64,000 nt of DNA. It comes from JASGIT01 sp047601665 (GTDB lineage: Bacteria; Pseudomonadota; Gammaproteobacteria; Burkholderiales; Burkholderiaceae_C). Position numbers and translations under genes: made by a program. The notes under the pieces were generated by a model. The model did no database searches. It saw only the letters and a program-made list of their open reading frames with translations, and had not been told where the DNA came from. Positions 29,241 through 36,924 of this stretch are shown one piece after another; the stretch's first letter is position 1, and every line of letters starts with the position of its first letter. The stretch covers positions 992,001 through 1,056,000 of the forward strand of contig JASGIT010000001.1 in NCBI GenBank assembly GCA_047601665.1. Direction: 5' to 3'.

Positions 29241-29986
29241 CGGCCACGCTGCTGGCCGCCGTGGCCCTGGGCGCCGCCGTGGCGGGCTTCGTGCAGGGGC
29301 TGTCGGGCTTTGCGTTCGGCATGGTCGCCATGTCGTTCTGGGCCTGAGCGCTGGAGCCGCGCGTGGCGGCCACGCTCACCGTGTTCGGCGCGCTGCTGGG
29401 GCAGGTGATCGCGGCCCTGAGCGTGCGGCGCGGCTTCTCGTGGCGGCTGCTGTGGCCCTTCGTGCTGGGCGGCCTGGCCGGCATTCCGCTGGGCGTGGCG
29501 CTGCTGCCGCACCTGGACGTGCTCTGGTTCAAGGCCATCCTGGGCACGCTGCTGGTGCTGTGGTGCCCGGCCATGCTGCTGTCCCGGCACCTGCCGCGCA
29601 TCGCCCGGGGCGGGCGGCTGGGCGACGGCGTCGCGGGCCTGGCGGGCGGCGTGATGGGCGGTATCGGCGGCTTCACGGGCGTGGTGCCCACGCTGTGGTG
29701 CACGCTGCGCGGCTACGAGAAGGACGCGCAACGCGCGGTGATCCAGAACTTCAACCTGGCCATGCTCGCCGTGACCATGGCCACCTACCTCGCCACGGGC
29801 GTGGTCACGCGCGACATGCTGCCGCTGTTCGCCGTGGTGGCGCCGGCCATGCTGGTGCCCTCGCTGCTGGGCGCGCGGCTGTACATCGGCATCAGCGAGG
29901 CGCGCTTCCGCCAGATCGTGCTGGGGCTGCTCACGGCCTCGGGCGTGGCGCTGCTGGCGTCGGCACTGCCCCGGCTGGTGGGCTGA
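29237..29986 (+). pseudogene. TauE/SafE (TSUP) permease gene interrupted by one in-frame TGA
   Basis: Reading from the GTG at 29237 gives VTATLLAAVALGAAVAGFVQ, GLSGFAFGMVAMSFWA, then TGA at 29345-29347, then ALEPRVAATLTVFGALLGQV in the same frame to 29986. Relatives have WAW at this point, so TGG to TGA would explain the stop. The other 249 codons give a normal-length 8-helix sulfite/organosulfur anion exporter, with repeated glycine-rich segments (LGGLAGIPLGVALL and AGGVMGGIGGFTGV). It is either a very recent pseudogene, a sequencing error, or read through. A second start at 29363 could give a truncated protein, which would lack the first helix pair. Confidence 0.85.
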
Positions 29987-30890
29987 CGCTCTCCGCCTCC
30001 GCCTCCGCCTCCGCCTCCGCCTGCGCGTGCAGCCACTGCACGAACAGTTGCGCCTCGGCGGGCGCGCCCTCGGCCAGCGCGTAGTAGTAGCGCTCCAGCG
30101 GCAGCCGCACCTGCGGCAGCGGCGCCGCGAGCCGCCGCTGCGCCAGGTCGCGCGCGAGCAACGAGCGCGGCGCCATCGCCACGCCCAGGCCGTCCACCGC
30201 CGCCTGCAGCACGAGGTGCAGGTGGTCGAAATGCAGCCGCCCGGCGGGCTTGAGGCGCGGCGCGCCCGCCAGGCGCAGCCAGTCGCCCCAGTCGTGCGGG
30301 CGCGAGTGCGCACACAGCTGCACGTGGGCCGCCAGCGCGCGGGGTGTGCGAGCCTGCGCCTCCTCGAACAGCGCCGGCGCGCCGACCACCAGCGCCTCGT
30401 CCTCCAGCCAGGGGCGCAGCTGCAGCGCGGCGGGCCAGCCCTGCGCGCCGCGGCGGATGGCGATGTCGAAATCCGCCGCGGCCTGGGCCAGCGGCGCGGT
30501 GCTGGTGACCACCTGGGGCTCGATGCCCGGGTGCTGCGCCACGAAGTCCGGCAGGCGCGGAATCAGCCAGCGCACGGCGAACGAGGGCCGCACGTTGATG
30601 CGCACCGCGCGCGCGGGCACGCGGGCCATCAGCGCCTGCGCGGCGCTGGCGATCTGCGCGAGCGCGGCGGCGGCCTCGGCCTGGAACGCCTGGCCCTGCG
30701 CGGTCAGCACCACCTGCCGCGTGCGCCGCTCGAACAGCGCGACGCCGAGATGAGCCTCCAGGGCCTTGACCTGGCGGCTGATGGCGCCATGCGTCACATG
30801 CAACTCCGCCGCCGCCAGCGTGAAGCTCTCGTGCTTCGCCGCGGCGACGAAGGCGCGCACGGCGTGCAGGGGCGGAAGCGGCGGCGGCAT
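29931..30890 (-). CDS. LysR-family regulator (GcvA-like)
   Basis: 319-residue regulator. N-terminal winged helix-turn-helix (PLHAVRAFVAAAKHESFTLAAAELHVTHGAISRQVKALEAHLG, about 7-49) and a C-terminal effector-binding domain. The C-terminal tail carries an Ala-Glu dipeptide run (AEAEAEAEAE) encoded by five perfect copies of a hexamer, followed by a Pro-rich end. The last 56 bases overlap the end of the converging TSUP gene. It is divergent from the MFS gene at 30960 (69 bases between starts), so it probably controls that transporter. Inducer unknown. Confidence 0.88.
   Translation of the reverse strand: MPPPLPPLHAVRAFVAAAKHESFTLAAAELHVTHGAISRQVKALEAHLGVALFERRTRQVVLTAQGQAFQAEAAAALAQIASAAQALMARVPARAVRINVRPSFAVRWLIPRLPDFVAQHPGIEPQVVTSTAPLAQAAADFDIAIRRGAQGWPAALQLRPWLEDEALVVGAPALFEEAQARTPRALAAHVQLCAHSRPHDWGDWLRLAGAPRLKPAGRLHFDHLHLVLQAAVDGLGVAMAPRSLLARDLAQRRLAAPLPQVRLPLERYYYALAEGAPAEAQLFVQWLHAQAEAEAEAEAESVSPPAGAVPTPAAPRPRP
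29991..30020. repeat. Hexanucleotide tandem repeat, 5 copies of CTCCGC
   Basis: Five perfect head-to-tail copies of CTCCGC followed by one diverged copy (CTGCGC). On the minus strand it encodes the Ala-Glu run of the LysR C-terminus. Copy-number change by multiples of six would keep the frame. Confidence 0.9.
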
Positions 30891-30959
30891 ATGCGTGAGA
30901 TTCTTGCACGCATGTGCGGGCGCCGAAGTCGTTTGCCACGCCGCCGCCCACCGCGCACC

Positions 30960-32105
30960 ATGCGCGCCATGCATGTCCCCACCACCGAAGCCGACACCCG
31001 CGCCGCCGACCGGCATTCCCGCCACGCGGCCCTCGCGCTGGCCGCCGCGCTGCCCACCGACGTGGTGCTCTACCTGCTGCTGCCGATGTACGGCCCGGCC
31101 TTCGGCATCACCTTGGCCGAGGCGGGCGTGCTGCTCGCGGCGAACCGGCTGGTGCGCATCGCGGGCTACGGCTGGGTGGCGCGCTTCTATGCACGGCATG
31201 GCGACCGCGCCACCTGCACGCTGGCGGTGGCCGGGGCGGCGCTGTGCGCGGCGGGCAATGCCACGCTCAGCGGCTTCTGGGCGCTGCTGCCGCTGCGGCT
31301 GCTGTGGGGCCTGTGCTTCGCGGCGCTGAACCTGTCCACGCAGGTGCTGGCCACCGCTCTGCCGCTGGGCGCGGCGGCGCGCTCGGGCCGCTCGCGCGCG
31401 GTCATTGCCGTGGGGCCGATGATCGCCCTGCCGCTGGCCGCCGTGGTGAGCGAGGCGGCGGGGCCGCGCTGGATCTTCGCGCTGCTGGCCTGCACGGCGC
31501 TGGCCGGGCTGGGGGCCGCGCGCGAGTTGCCCGCCGCGCCGCATCCGGGCATGGACGCCAAGCGCCAGGGGCCGCGCAGGCCGAACGCGCTCGACACCTG
31601 GTCGTTCCTCGAAGGCTTCGCGCTCGACGGGCTGTTCATCGTCGGCCTCTCGGTGCTGGGGCGCGGCCTGCTGCCCGGCGGCGCGGTGGTGGCGGCGGGC
31701 GTGCTGCTGGCGCTGCGCTACGGCGCGGAGATCGCGCTCAGCCCGCTGGGCGGGCGCATGGCCGACCGCTGGGGCGCGGAGCGGCTGCTGGTGGGCCTGT
31801 CGCTCGCCACGGCGCTGGCGTTGGTGGGCTTCGACAGCGGGTGGCTGTGGAGTTGCGCCGCCGCCATCGTGGTGCTGCGCGCGCTGCAACTGCCGCTGCT
31901 CGCGCCCATCGTGGCGCACCGCCATCCGGGGCCGGACCGCGTGCGCGCGCTCGCGGCGCGGTCGGTGTGGCGCGACATCGGCGCGGGGCTGGGGCCGATG
32001 GCGGCGGGTTTTCTGCTGCCCATCGCGCCTTCGGCATGGATTTATGGCGTGGCGGCGCTGATGCTGGCGCTGGCAGCCGTGGCGTGCGGGCGGCCTGACC
32101 GGTGA
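30960..32105 (+). CDS. Major facilitator superfamily transporter
   Basis: 381-residue inner-membrane transporter with about 11-12 hydrophobic helices. The loop between helices 2 and 3 reads RLVRIAGYGWVARFYARHGDR, a degenerate MFS motif A. The helix 4/5 region is ARSGRSRAVIAVGPMIALPLAAVVSEAAGPRW. The second half has GGRMADRWGAERLLVGLSLA (motif A repeat). Substrate unknown. ATGs at 30960 and 30969 are both possible. The divergent LysR gene is the likely regulator. Confidence 0.83.
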   Translation: MRAMHVPTTEADTRAADRHSRHAALALAAALPTDVVLYLLLPMYGPAFGITLAEAGVLLAANRLVRIAGYGWVARFYARHGDRATCTLAVAGAALCAAGNATLSGFWALLPLRLLWGLCFAALNLSTQVLATALPLGAAARSGRSRAVIAVGPMIALPLAAVVSEAAGPRWIFALLACTALAGLGAARELPAAPHPGMDAKRQGPRRPNALDTWSFLEGFALDGLFIVGLSVLGRGLLPGGAVVAAGVLLALRYGAEIALSPLGGRMADRWGAERLLVGLSLATALALVGFDSGWLWSCAAAIVVLRALQLPLLAPIVAHRHPGPDRVRALAARSVWRDIGAGLGPMAAGFLLPIAPSAWIYGVAALMLALAAVACGRPDR

Positions 32106-32117
32106 ATTTCTTGAGCC

Positions 32118-32166
32118 GATCAGGCCCTGGCGCTTGATAGGCGTGCGCGAACAGCTATCAAATAAA
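32118..32166 (+). repeat. Dispersed palindromic repeat, intergenic copy
   Basis: CAGGCCCTGGCGCTTG through AACAGCTATCAAATAA; matches the 34091 copy in its ends (CAGGCC...CAGCTATCAAA) with a diverged centre. Lies between the MFS and O-methyltransferase genes. Confidence 0.75.
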
Positions 32167-32196
32167 TAGTGCCTCAGCCTCATTTCGGAGCAACCC

Positions 32197-32892
32197 ATGC
32201 GAACACCCGACTACCCGAGCGCCCACCTTCCCCAGTGGGCGGCAGTGGACGAATACTTCTCGGCACTTCTGGCGCCGCAAGACGAGGCATTGACCCGCAC
32301 CTTGGCGGCCAACGCCCAGGCGGGTATGCCGAGGCACGACGTTTCGGCGGTGCAGGGGAAATTCCTGGCCTTGCTCGTCCAACTCACCGGAGCGCGCCGC
32401 GTGCTGGAAATCGGCACCCTGGGCGGCTACAGCACCATCTGGATGGCACGCGCATTGCCGCCGGGCGGCTGCGTCACCTCCGTCGAGCGCGACCCACTGC
32501 GCGCCCAGGTCGCCCTCGACAATTGCCGCGCAGCAGGGTGCGTCGACAAGGTGGACATCCGGACCGGCGAGGCCAGCCAAGTGCTGCCGCAGCTTGCCGG
32601 CCCTTTCGACCTCATCTTCATCGACGCCGACAAGCCGAGCAACTCCGTCTACCTCGAATGGGCCTTGAAGCTCGCCCGCCCGGGCACGGTCATCGTGGGG
32701 GACAACGTCGTGCGCGGGGGCGCTGTCGTGGACGGCGGCAGCACGGATCGGAGTGTCCTGGGTGTCCGGCGCTTCGTGGAAATGCTGTCGACGGACGAAC
32801 GCCTGGAGAGCACGGCGCTGCAAACGGTGGGGGAAAAGGGGTGGGACGGATTCACCCTGTCCATCGTCAAGGGCAGGCGGGAGTCCTTTTGA
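32197..32892 (+). CDS. SAM-dependent O-methyltransferase (family 3, catechol-OMT-like)
   Basis: 231-residue enzyme of the CCoAOMT/COMT-like class. SAM-binding motif VLEIGTLGGYSTIWMA (about 69-84), acidic SVERDP after strand 2, and FDLIFIDADKPSN (about 135-147), whose aspartate pair usually binds a divalent metal. NVVRGGAV follows as the typical third metal-binding asparagine segment. It methylates a hydroxyl of a small acceptor, perhaps a catechol; acceptor unknown. It is flanked on both sides by dispersed palindromic repeats and appears to be a single gene. Confidence 0.88.
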   Translation: MRTPDYPSAHLPQWAAVDEYFSALLAPQDEALTRTLAANAQAGMPRHDVSAVQGKFLALLVQLTGARRVLEIGTLGGYSTIWMARALPPGGCVTSVERDPLRAQVALDNCRAAGCVDKVDIRTGEASQVLPQLAGPFDLIFIDADKPSNSVYLEWALKLARPGTVIVGDNVVRGGAVVDGGSTDRSVLGVRRFVEMLSTDERLESTALQTVGEKGWDGFTLSIVKGRRESF

Positions 32893-32944
32893 AGAAATTG
32901 GCCTCTAGCCCTTGTACAGCAATCGCAAGCAGCTCATATTTACA
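32893..32944 (+). repeat. Dispersed palindromic repeat, intergenic copy
   Basis: GGCCTCTAGCCCTTGTACAG through CGCAAGCAGCTCATATTT; diverged copy of the family, between the O-methyltransferase and acyl-CoA dehydrogenase genes that converge here. Confidence 0.7.
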
Positions 32945-32950
32945 TAGCGC

Positions 32951-34081
32951 TCAGGCCAGCGCGCGCTGGATGATGATCTTCTGCACGTCGCTCGTGCCCT
33001 CGTAGATCTGGCACACGCGCACGTCGCGGTAGATGCGCTCGACCGGAAAGTCGCTCACCACGCCGTAGCCGCCCAGCGTCTGGATGGCGGCGCTGCACAC
33101 GCGCTCGGCCATTTCGCTGGCGAACAGCTTGGCCATGGCCGCTTCCTTGAGGCAGGGCTGGCCCGCGTCGCGCAGCGCGGCGGCGTGCCAGATCAGCTGG
33201 CGCGCGGCCTCAAGTTGCGTGGCGCAGTCGGCCAGGCGGAAGCCCACGGCCTGGTGGTTGAAGATGGCGGTGCCGAAGCTCTCGCGCTCCTTGGCGTATT
33301 GCACGGCCACCTCGAACGCGCTGCGTGCCATGCCCACGCTCTGCGCGGCGATGCCGATACGGCCGCCTTCGAGCGCGCCCAGCGCGATCTTGTAGCCCTC
33401 GCCTTCGGCACCGATGCGGTTCTCGGCCGGGATGCGGCAGTCGTCGAAATTTATCTGTGCGGTGTCGCTGCTGTGCTGGCCCAGCTTGTCCTCCAGCCGC
33501 GCCACCACATAGCCGGGCGTGCTCGTGGGCACCAGGAAGGCGCTCATGCCGCGCTTGGCAGCGCCCTTGTCGGTCACGGCGATGACGATGGCCACGTGGC
33601 CGTTCTTGCCGCTGGTGATGAACTGCTTGACGCCGTTGAGCACGTATTCATCGCCCTGCCTGACCGCCGTGGTGCGCAGCGCGGAGGCGTCCGAGCCCAC
33701 GTGCGGCTCAGTGAGGCAAAACGCGCCGAGCATCTCGCCGCGCGCCAGGGGCGTGAGCCAGCGGCGTTTTTGCGCCTCCGTGCCGTAGCGCATCAGGATG
33801 GCGTTGACGGGGCAGTTGGTCACGCTGATCGCCGTGCTGGTGCCGCCGTCGCCCGCCGCGATTTCTTCGAGCACCAGGGCCAGGCTCACCGTGTCCAGGC
33901 CCGCGCCGCCGTATTCCTCGGGCACCATGACGCCATACGCGCCCAGCCGCGCCAGGCCCTGGTGCGCTTCGCGCGGAAAGTGGTGCTCCTTGTCCCAGCG
34001 CGCGGCGTGGGGCCAGAGCTCGGCCTGCGCAAAGGCGCGCAGCGCGTCGCGGATCATGGCTCGGTCGGGGGTGAGCAGCAT
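32951..34081 (-). CDS. Acyl-CoA dehydrogenase
   Basis: 376-residue FAD flavoprotein of fatty/branched acyl-CoA oxidation. Family segments are MLGAFCLTEPHVGSDASALRTTAV (FAD site, about 118-141), GSSD-type loop QHSSDTAQINFDDCRIPAENRIG and the C-terminal catalytic base segment VCQIYEGTSDVQKIIIQRALA (Glu about 362). Conserved QTLGGYGVVSDFPVERIYRDVR is typical of short/medium-chain enzymes. Chain-length preference is not readable. It is the downstream partner of the acetyl-CoA acetyltransferase gene on the same strand, 63 bases away across a dispersed repeat. Confidence 0.92.
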   Translation of the reverse strand: MLLTPDRAMIRDALRAFAQAELWPHAARWDKEHHFPREAHQGLARLGAYGVMVPEEYGGAGLDTVSLALVLEEIAAGDGGTSTAISVTNCPVNAILMRYGTEAQKRRWLTPLARGEMLGAFCLTEPHVGSDASALRTTAVRQGDEYVLNGVKQFITSGKNGHVAIVIAVTDKGAAKRGMSAFLVPTSTPGYVVARLEDKLGQHSSDTAQINFDDCRIPAENRIGAEGEGYKIALGALEGGRIGIAAQSVGMARSAFEVAVQYAKERESFGTAIFNHQAVGFRLADCATQLEAARQLIWHAAALRDAGQPCLKEAAMAKLFASEMAERVCSAAIQTLGGYGVVSDFPVERIYRDVRVCQIYEGTSDVQKIIIQRALA

Positions 34082-34090
34082 GGTCGCCTT

Positions 34091-34150
34091 TTGAATGAAA
34101 CAGGCCTCCAGCGCTTGTCCATCAAGCGCTGGCAGCTATCAAAATCAAAG
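34091..34150 (+). repeat. Dispersed palindromic repeat, best-preserved intergenic copy
   Basis: GAATGAAACAGGCCT then perfect 10-base arms CCAGCGCTTG (34108-34117) and CAAGCGCTGG (34123-34132) with a 5-base loop, then CAGCTATCAAAATCAAAGC. Serves as the reference copy for this window. Located between two minus-strand genes. Confidence 0.85.
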
Positions 34151-35329
34151 CATCTCCACCGCCATCGCCGTGGCTTCGCCGCCGCCGATGCACAGCGTGG
34201 CCAGGCCCTTTTTCAGCCCGCGCGCCTGGAGGGCATACAGCAGCGTGACGAGGATGCGCGCTCCGCTCGCGCCGATGGGGTGGCCCAGCGCGCACGCGCC
34301 GCCGTTGACGTTGACCTTGTCGTGCGGGATGTTCAGCTCGTGCATCAGCGCCATGGGCACGACGGCGAAGGCTTCGTTGATTTCCCACAGATCCACGTCG
34401 GCCACCTGCCAGCCGATTTTCTTGAGCAGCTTTTCGGTCGCGCCCACGGGCGCGGTGCTGAACCATTCGGGCTCCTGCGCGTGCGTGGCGTGGCCCACGA
34501 TGCGCGCGAGCGGCTGGCAGCCCAGCTCCCTCGCGGTGGAGGCGCGCATGAGCACCAGCGCCGCCGCGCCGTCGTTGATGCTGGAGCTGGACGCGGCGGT
34601 GATGGTGCCGTCCTTCTTGAACGCGGGCTTGAGCGACGCGATCTTGTCCAGCCGCGCCTTGGCCGGGCCTTCGTCTTCGGCAATGGTCACCTCGCCCTTG
34701 CGCGTGGCGAGGGTGACGGGCGCGATCTCCGCCGCGAATGCTCCTGATTTGGTAGCTGCCTGCGCACGCTGCACGCTGGCTATGGCGAAATTGTCCTGCT
34801 GCTCGCGCGTGAACCGGTACTTGGCGGCGCAGTCTTCGCCGAAGGTGCCCATGCTGCGGCCCGGCTCGTAGGCGTCTTCCAGGCCGTCGAGCATCATGTG
34901 GTCGAAGATTTTGTCGTGGCCCATGCGGTAGCCGCCCCGGCCCTTCTTGAGCAGGTAGGGCGCGTTGGTCATGCTCTCCATGCCGCCCGCCACCATCACG
35001 CTGCGGCTGCCGGCCACGAGCTGGTCGTGCGCGAGGAGGGTGGCCTCCATACCCGCGCCGCACATTTTCGACAGCGTGACGGCCCCCGCGCTGCGCGGCA
35101 GCCCGCCCTTGAAGCCCGCCTGCCGCGCCGGGGCCTGGCCCTGGCCGGCCATGAGGCAGTTGCCGAACAGCACTTCCTCGACCAGCGCGGGCGCGATGCC
35201 CGCGCGCGCCACGGCGGCCTGGATGGCCACGCCGCCCAGGTCGTGCGCGGCCAGATCGGCGAAGTCGCCCTGGAAGGCGCCCATGGGCGTGCGCGCCGCG
35301 CCGGCGATGACGATGGGGTCCTGCTGCAT
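34145..35329 (-). CDS. Acetyl-CoA acetyltransferase (thiolase)
   Basis: 394-residue thiolase II that condenses or cleaves acetoacetyl-CoA (PhaA/AtoB type). Nucleophile cysteine in LSKMCGAGMEA (about 88), the acid/base histidine in ALGHPIGASGARI (about 349) and second cysteine in TLCIGGGEA (about 379). N-terminus DPIVIAGAARTPMGAFQGDF. It would split the acetoacetyl-CoA made downstream of HMG-CoA lyase, or feed storage polymer synthesis. It precedes the acyl-CoA dehydrogenase gene. A stretch near residues 180-197 (FAIASVQRAQAATKSGA) is encoded by sequence resembling the dispersed repeat. Confidence 0.94.
   Translation of the reverse strand: MQQDPIVIAGAARTPMGAFQGDFADLAAHDLGGVAIQAAVARAGIAPALVEEVLFGNCLMAGQGQAPARQAGFKGGLPRSAGAVTLSKMCGAGMEATLLAHDQLVAGSRSVMVAGGMESMTNAPYLLKKGRGGYRMGHDKIFDHMMLDGLEDAYEPGRSMGTFGEDCAAKYRFTREQQDNFAIASVQRAQAATKSGAFAAEIAPVTLATRKGEVTIAEDEGPAKARLDKIASLKPAFKKDGTITAASSSSINDGAAALVLMRASTARELGCQPLARIVGHATHAQEPEWFSTAPVGATEKLLKKIGWQVADVDLWEINEAFAVVPMALMHELNIPHDKVNVNGGACALGHPIGASGARILVTLLYALQARGLKKGLATLCIGGGEATAMAVEML
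34740..34793 (-). repeat. Possible repeat-derived segment inside the thiolase gene
   Basis: Minus strand ends with GCAGGCAGCTACCAAATCAG, resembling the CAGCTATCAAA tail of the dispersed repeat and the GAGGAGC end of the 62995 copy; the 5' half is poorly matched. The encoded residues agree with the thiolase family, so coincidence is possible. Confidence 0.4.
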
Positions 35330-35362
35330 GGTGGTGTCTCCTTGGAAAATGCCTGGGAAGCG

Positions 35363-36025
35363 TCAGCCGCGCCGTGCGGCGGCCACGCCTGCGATCGCGG
35401 CCTTGTAGAGCGCGTCCAGCCCGTCCGCGCAGGGCACGCTCATGTGCAGGTTGTTGATCAGGCCATCCTTCAGGCCGTAGCACCAGCCGTGCAGTGTCAG
35501 CGTCTGGCCGCTCGCCCAGGCGTCCTGCACCACGGTGGTGTGGGCGATGTTCACCACCTGCTCGATGGCGTTCAGCTCGCACAGCACGTCGTGCCGCCAC
35601 TCGGGGGCCACGGCGGCGATCAGGTCGCGGTGGCGGTCGCGCACGTCCTTCACGTGGCGGATCCAGTTGTCGGCCAGGCCCACGCGCATGTCCTGCAGCG
35701 CCGCGAGCACGCCGCCGCAGCCGTAGTGGCCCACGACCATCAGGTGCTCCACCTTGAGCTGGTCCACCGCGTACTGGATGGTGGACAGGCAGTTCAGGTC
35801 GGTCGGCACCACCACGTTGGCGATGTTGCGGTGCACGAACACTTCGCCGGGCTCCAGGCCCGTGATCTGGTTGGCGGGCACGCGGCTGTCGGAGCAGCCG
35901 ATCCACATGTACTTGGGCTCCTGCTGCGCCAGCAGGCTGGTGAAGAAGCCGGGCCGGTCCCGCTCCATCTGCGCGGCCCAGGCGCGGTTGTGGACGAAGA
36001 GTTGTTCGATCGATGCTTGAGACAT
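35363..36025 (-). CDS. can: Beta-class carbonic anhydrase
   Basis: 220-residue zinc enzyme interconverting CO2 and bicarbonate. Zinc ligands and active-site pair are visible: CSDSRVP (Cys42, Asp44, Arg46 region) and HYGCGGV (His about 100, Cys about 103). Substitutions typical of the E. coli Can type are seen. Bicarbonate supply is relevant to the biotin carboxylases of this window. Divergent from the SDR gene with 92 bases between starts. Confidence 0.94.
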   Translation of the reverse strand: MSQASIEQLFVHNRAWAAQMERDRPGFFTSLLAQQEPKYMWIGCSDSRVPANQITGLEPGEVFVHRNIANVVVPTDLNCLSTIQYAVDQLKVEHLMVVGHYGCGGVLAALQDMRVGLADNWIRHVKDVRDRHRDLIAAVAPEWRHDVLCELNAIEQVVNIAHTTVVQDAWASGQTLTLHGWCYGLKDGLINNLHMSVPCADGLDALYKAAIAGVAAARRG

Positions 36026-36117
36026 GGCGCGATTGTGGCGTACCCGAGGCGACAGCCCGCGTGCGCCCGGCTTCCTAGAATTTTCGCTCCCCCCATCACC
36101 GGCCCGAGGCCCGCACC

Positions 36118-36909
36118 ATGGACATCAACCAGCTTTTTTCCCTCCAAGGCCGCACGGCCATCATCACCGGCGGCTCGCGCGGCATTGGCCGCATGATCGC
36201 CGAAGGCTACCTGGCCGCGGGCGCGCGCGTGTACATCTCGGCGCGCAAGGCCGCCGAATGCGCGCAGACGGTACAGGAGCTTTCGCACCTGGGCCATATC
36301 GTGGCGCTGCCCGCCGACGTGTCCACCCTCGAAGGCGCGCAGGCGCTGGTGGATGCCTATTCCAAGCACGAGAGCAAGCTCGACATCCTGGTCAACAACG
36401 CCGGCGCGGCCTGGGGCGAGGCGTATGACACCTTCCCCGAAAGCGGCTGGGACAAGGTGGTCGACCTGAACATGAAGACCCCGTTCTTCCTGACCCAGCT
36501 GCTCACGCCCATGCTGCGCAAGGTGGCGGCGGAGGGCAAGCACCGCGCCAAGGTGATCCAGATCGCCTCCATCGACGGCGTGTCGGTCAACCCGTGGGAA
36601 ACCTACTCCTACGCCGCCAGCAAGGCCGGCCTCATCCACCTGACCAAGCGCATGGCGCTGCGCCTGGCGCCCGAGGGCATCATCGTCAGCGCCATCGCGC
36701 CCGGCCCCTTCGCATCGAACATGAACAAGGCGGCGCGCGACGAGGCCGACGAGGTGGCCGCCCGCACTCCCGCGGGCCGCATCGGCAGCCCCGAAGACAT
36801 GGCGGGCGCGGCCATCTACCTGGCCTCCAACGCGGGCGACTACGTGGTCGGCTCCACGCTCATCGTCGACGGCGGCTGCGCCTGGGGCCGCTCTGGCGCG
36901 CCGTCGTAA
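36118..36909 (+). CDS. Short-chain dehydrogenase/reductase (RhlG-like)
   Basis: 263-residue classical SDR. NADP(H) motif TGGSRGIGRMIAEGYLAAG (about 18-36), NNAG at about 93, catalytic serine in IQIASIDG and YSYAASKAG (Tyr and Lys). N-terminus MDINQLFSLQGRTAIITGG matches the RhlG beta-ketoacyl reductase-type group. The substrate may be a 3-ketoacyl compound; unproven. It is followed, 15 bases on, by a LysR gene. Confidence 0.87.
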   Translation: MDINQLFSLQGRTAIITGGSRGIGRMIAEGYLAAGARVYISARKAAECAQTVQELSHLGHIVALPADVSTLEGAQALVDAYSKHESKLDILVNNAGAAWGEAYDTFPESGWDKVVDLNMKTPFFLTQLLTPMLRKVAAEGKHRAKVIQIASIDGVSVNPWETYSYAASKAGLIHLTKRMALRLAPEGIIVSAIAPGPFASNMNKAARDEADEVAARTPAGRIGSPEDMAGAAIYLASNAGDYVVGSTLIVDGGCAWGRSGAPS

Positions 36910-36924
36910 GACAATGCGGGCAAC

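Noticed and set aside
29363..29986. TSUP gene starting at 29363 as an intact shorter protein
   Set aside because: The upstream frame 29237-29344 continues the family sequence through the TGA, and the shorter form lacks the first helices, so a broken full-length gene fits better.
34091..34150. Calling the dispersed palindrome a simple rho-independent terminator
   Set aside because: Most copies lack a T-tract, occur in both orientations and extend beyond the hairpin with conserved flanks, and some are in coding sequence; terminator action may be secondary.
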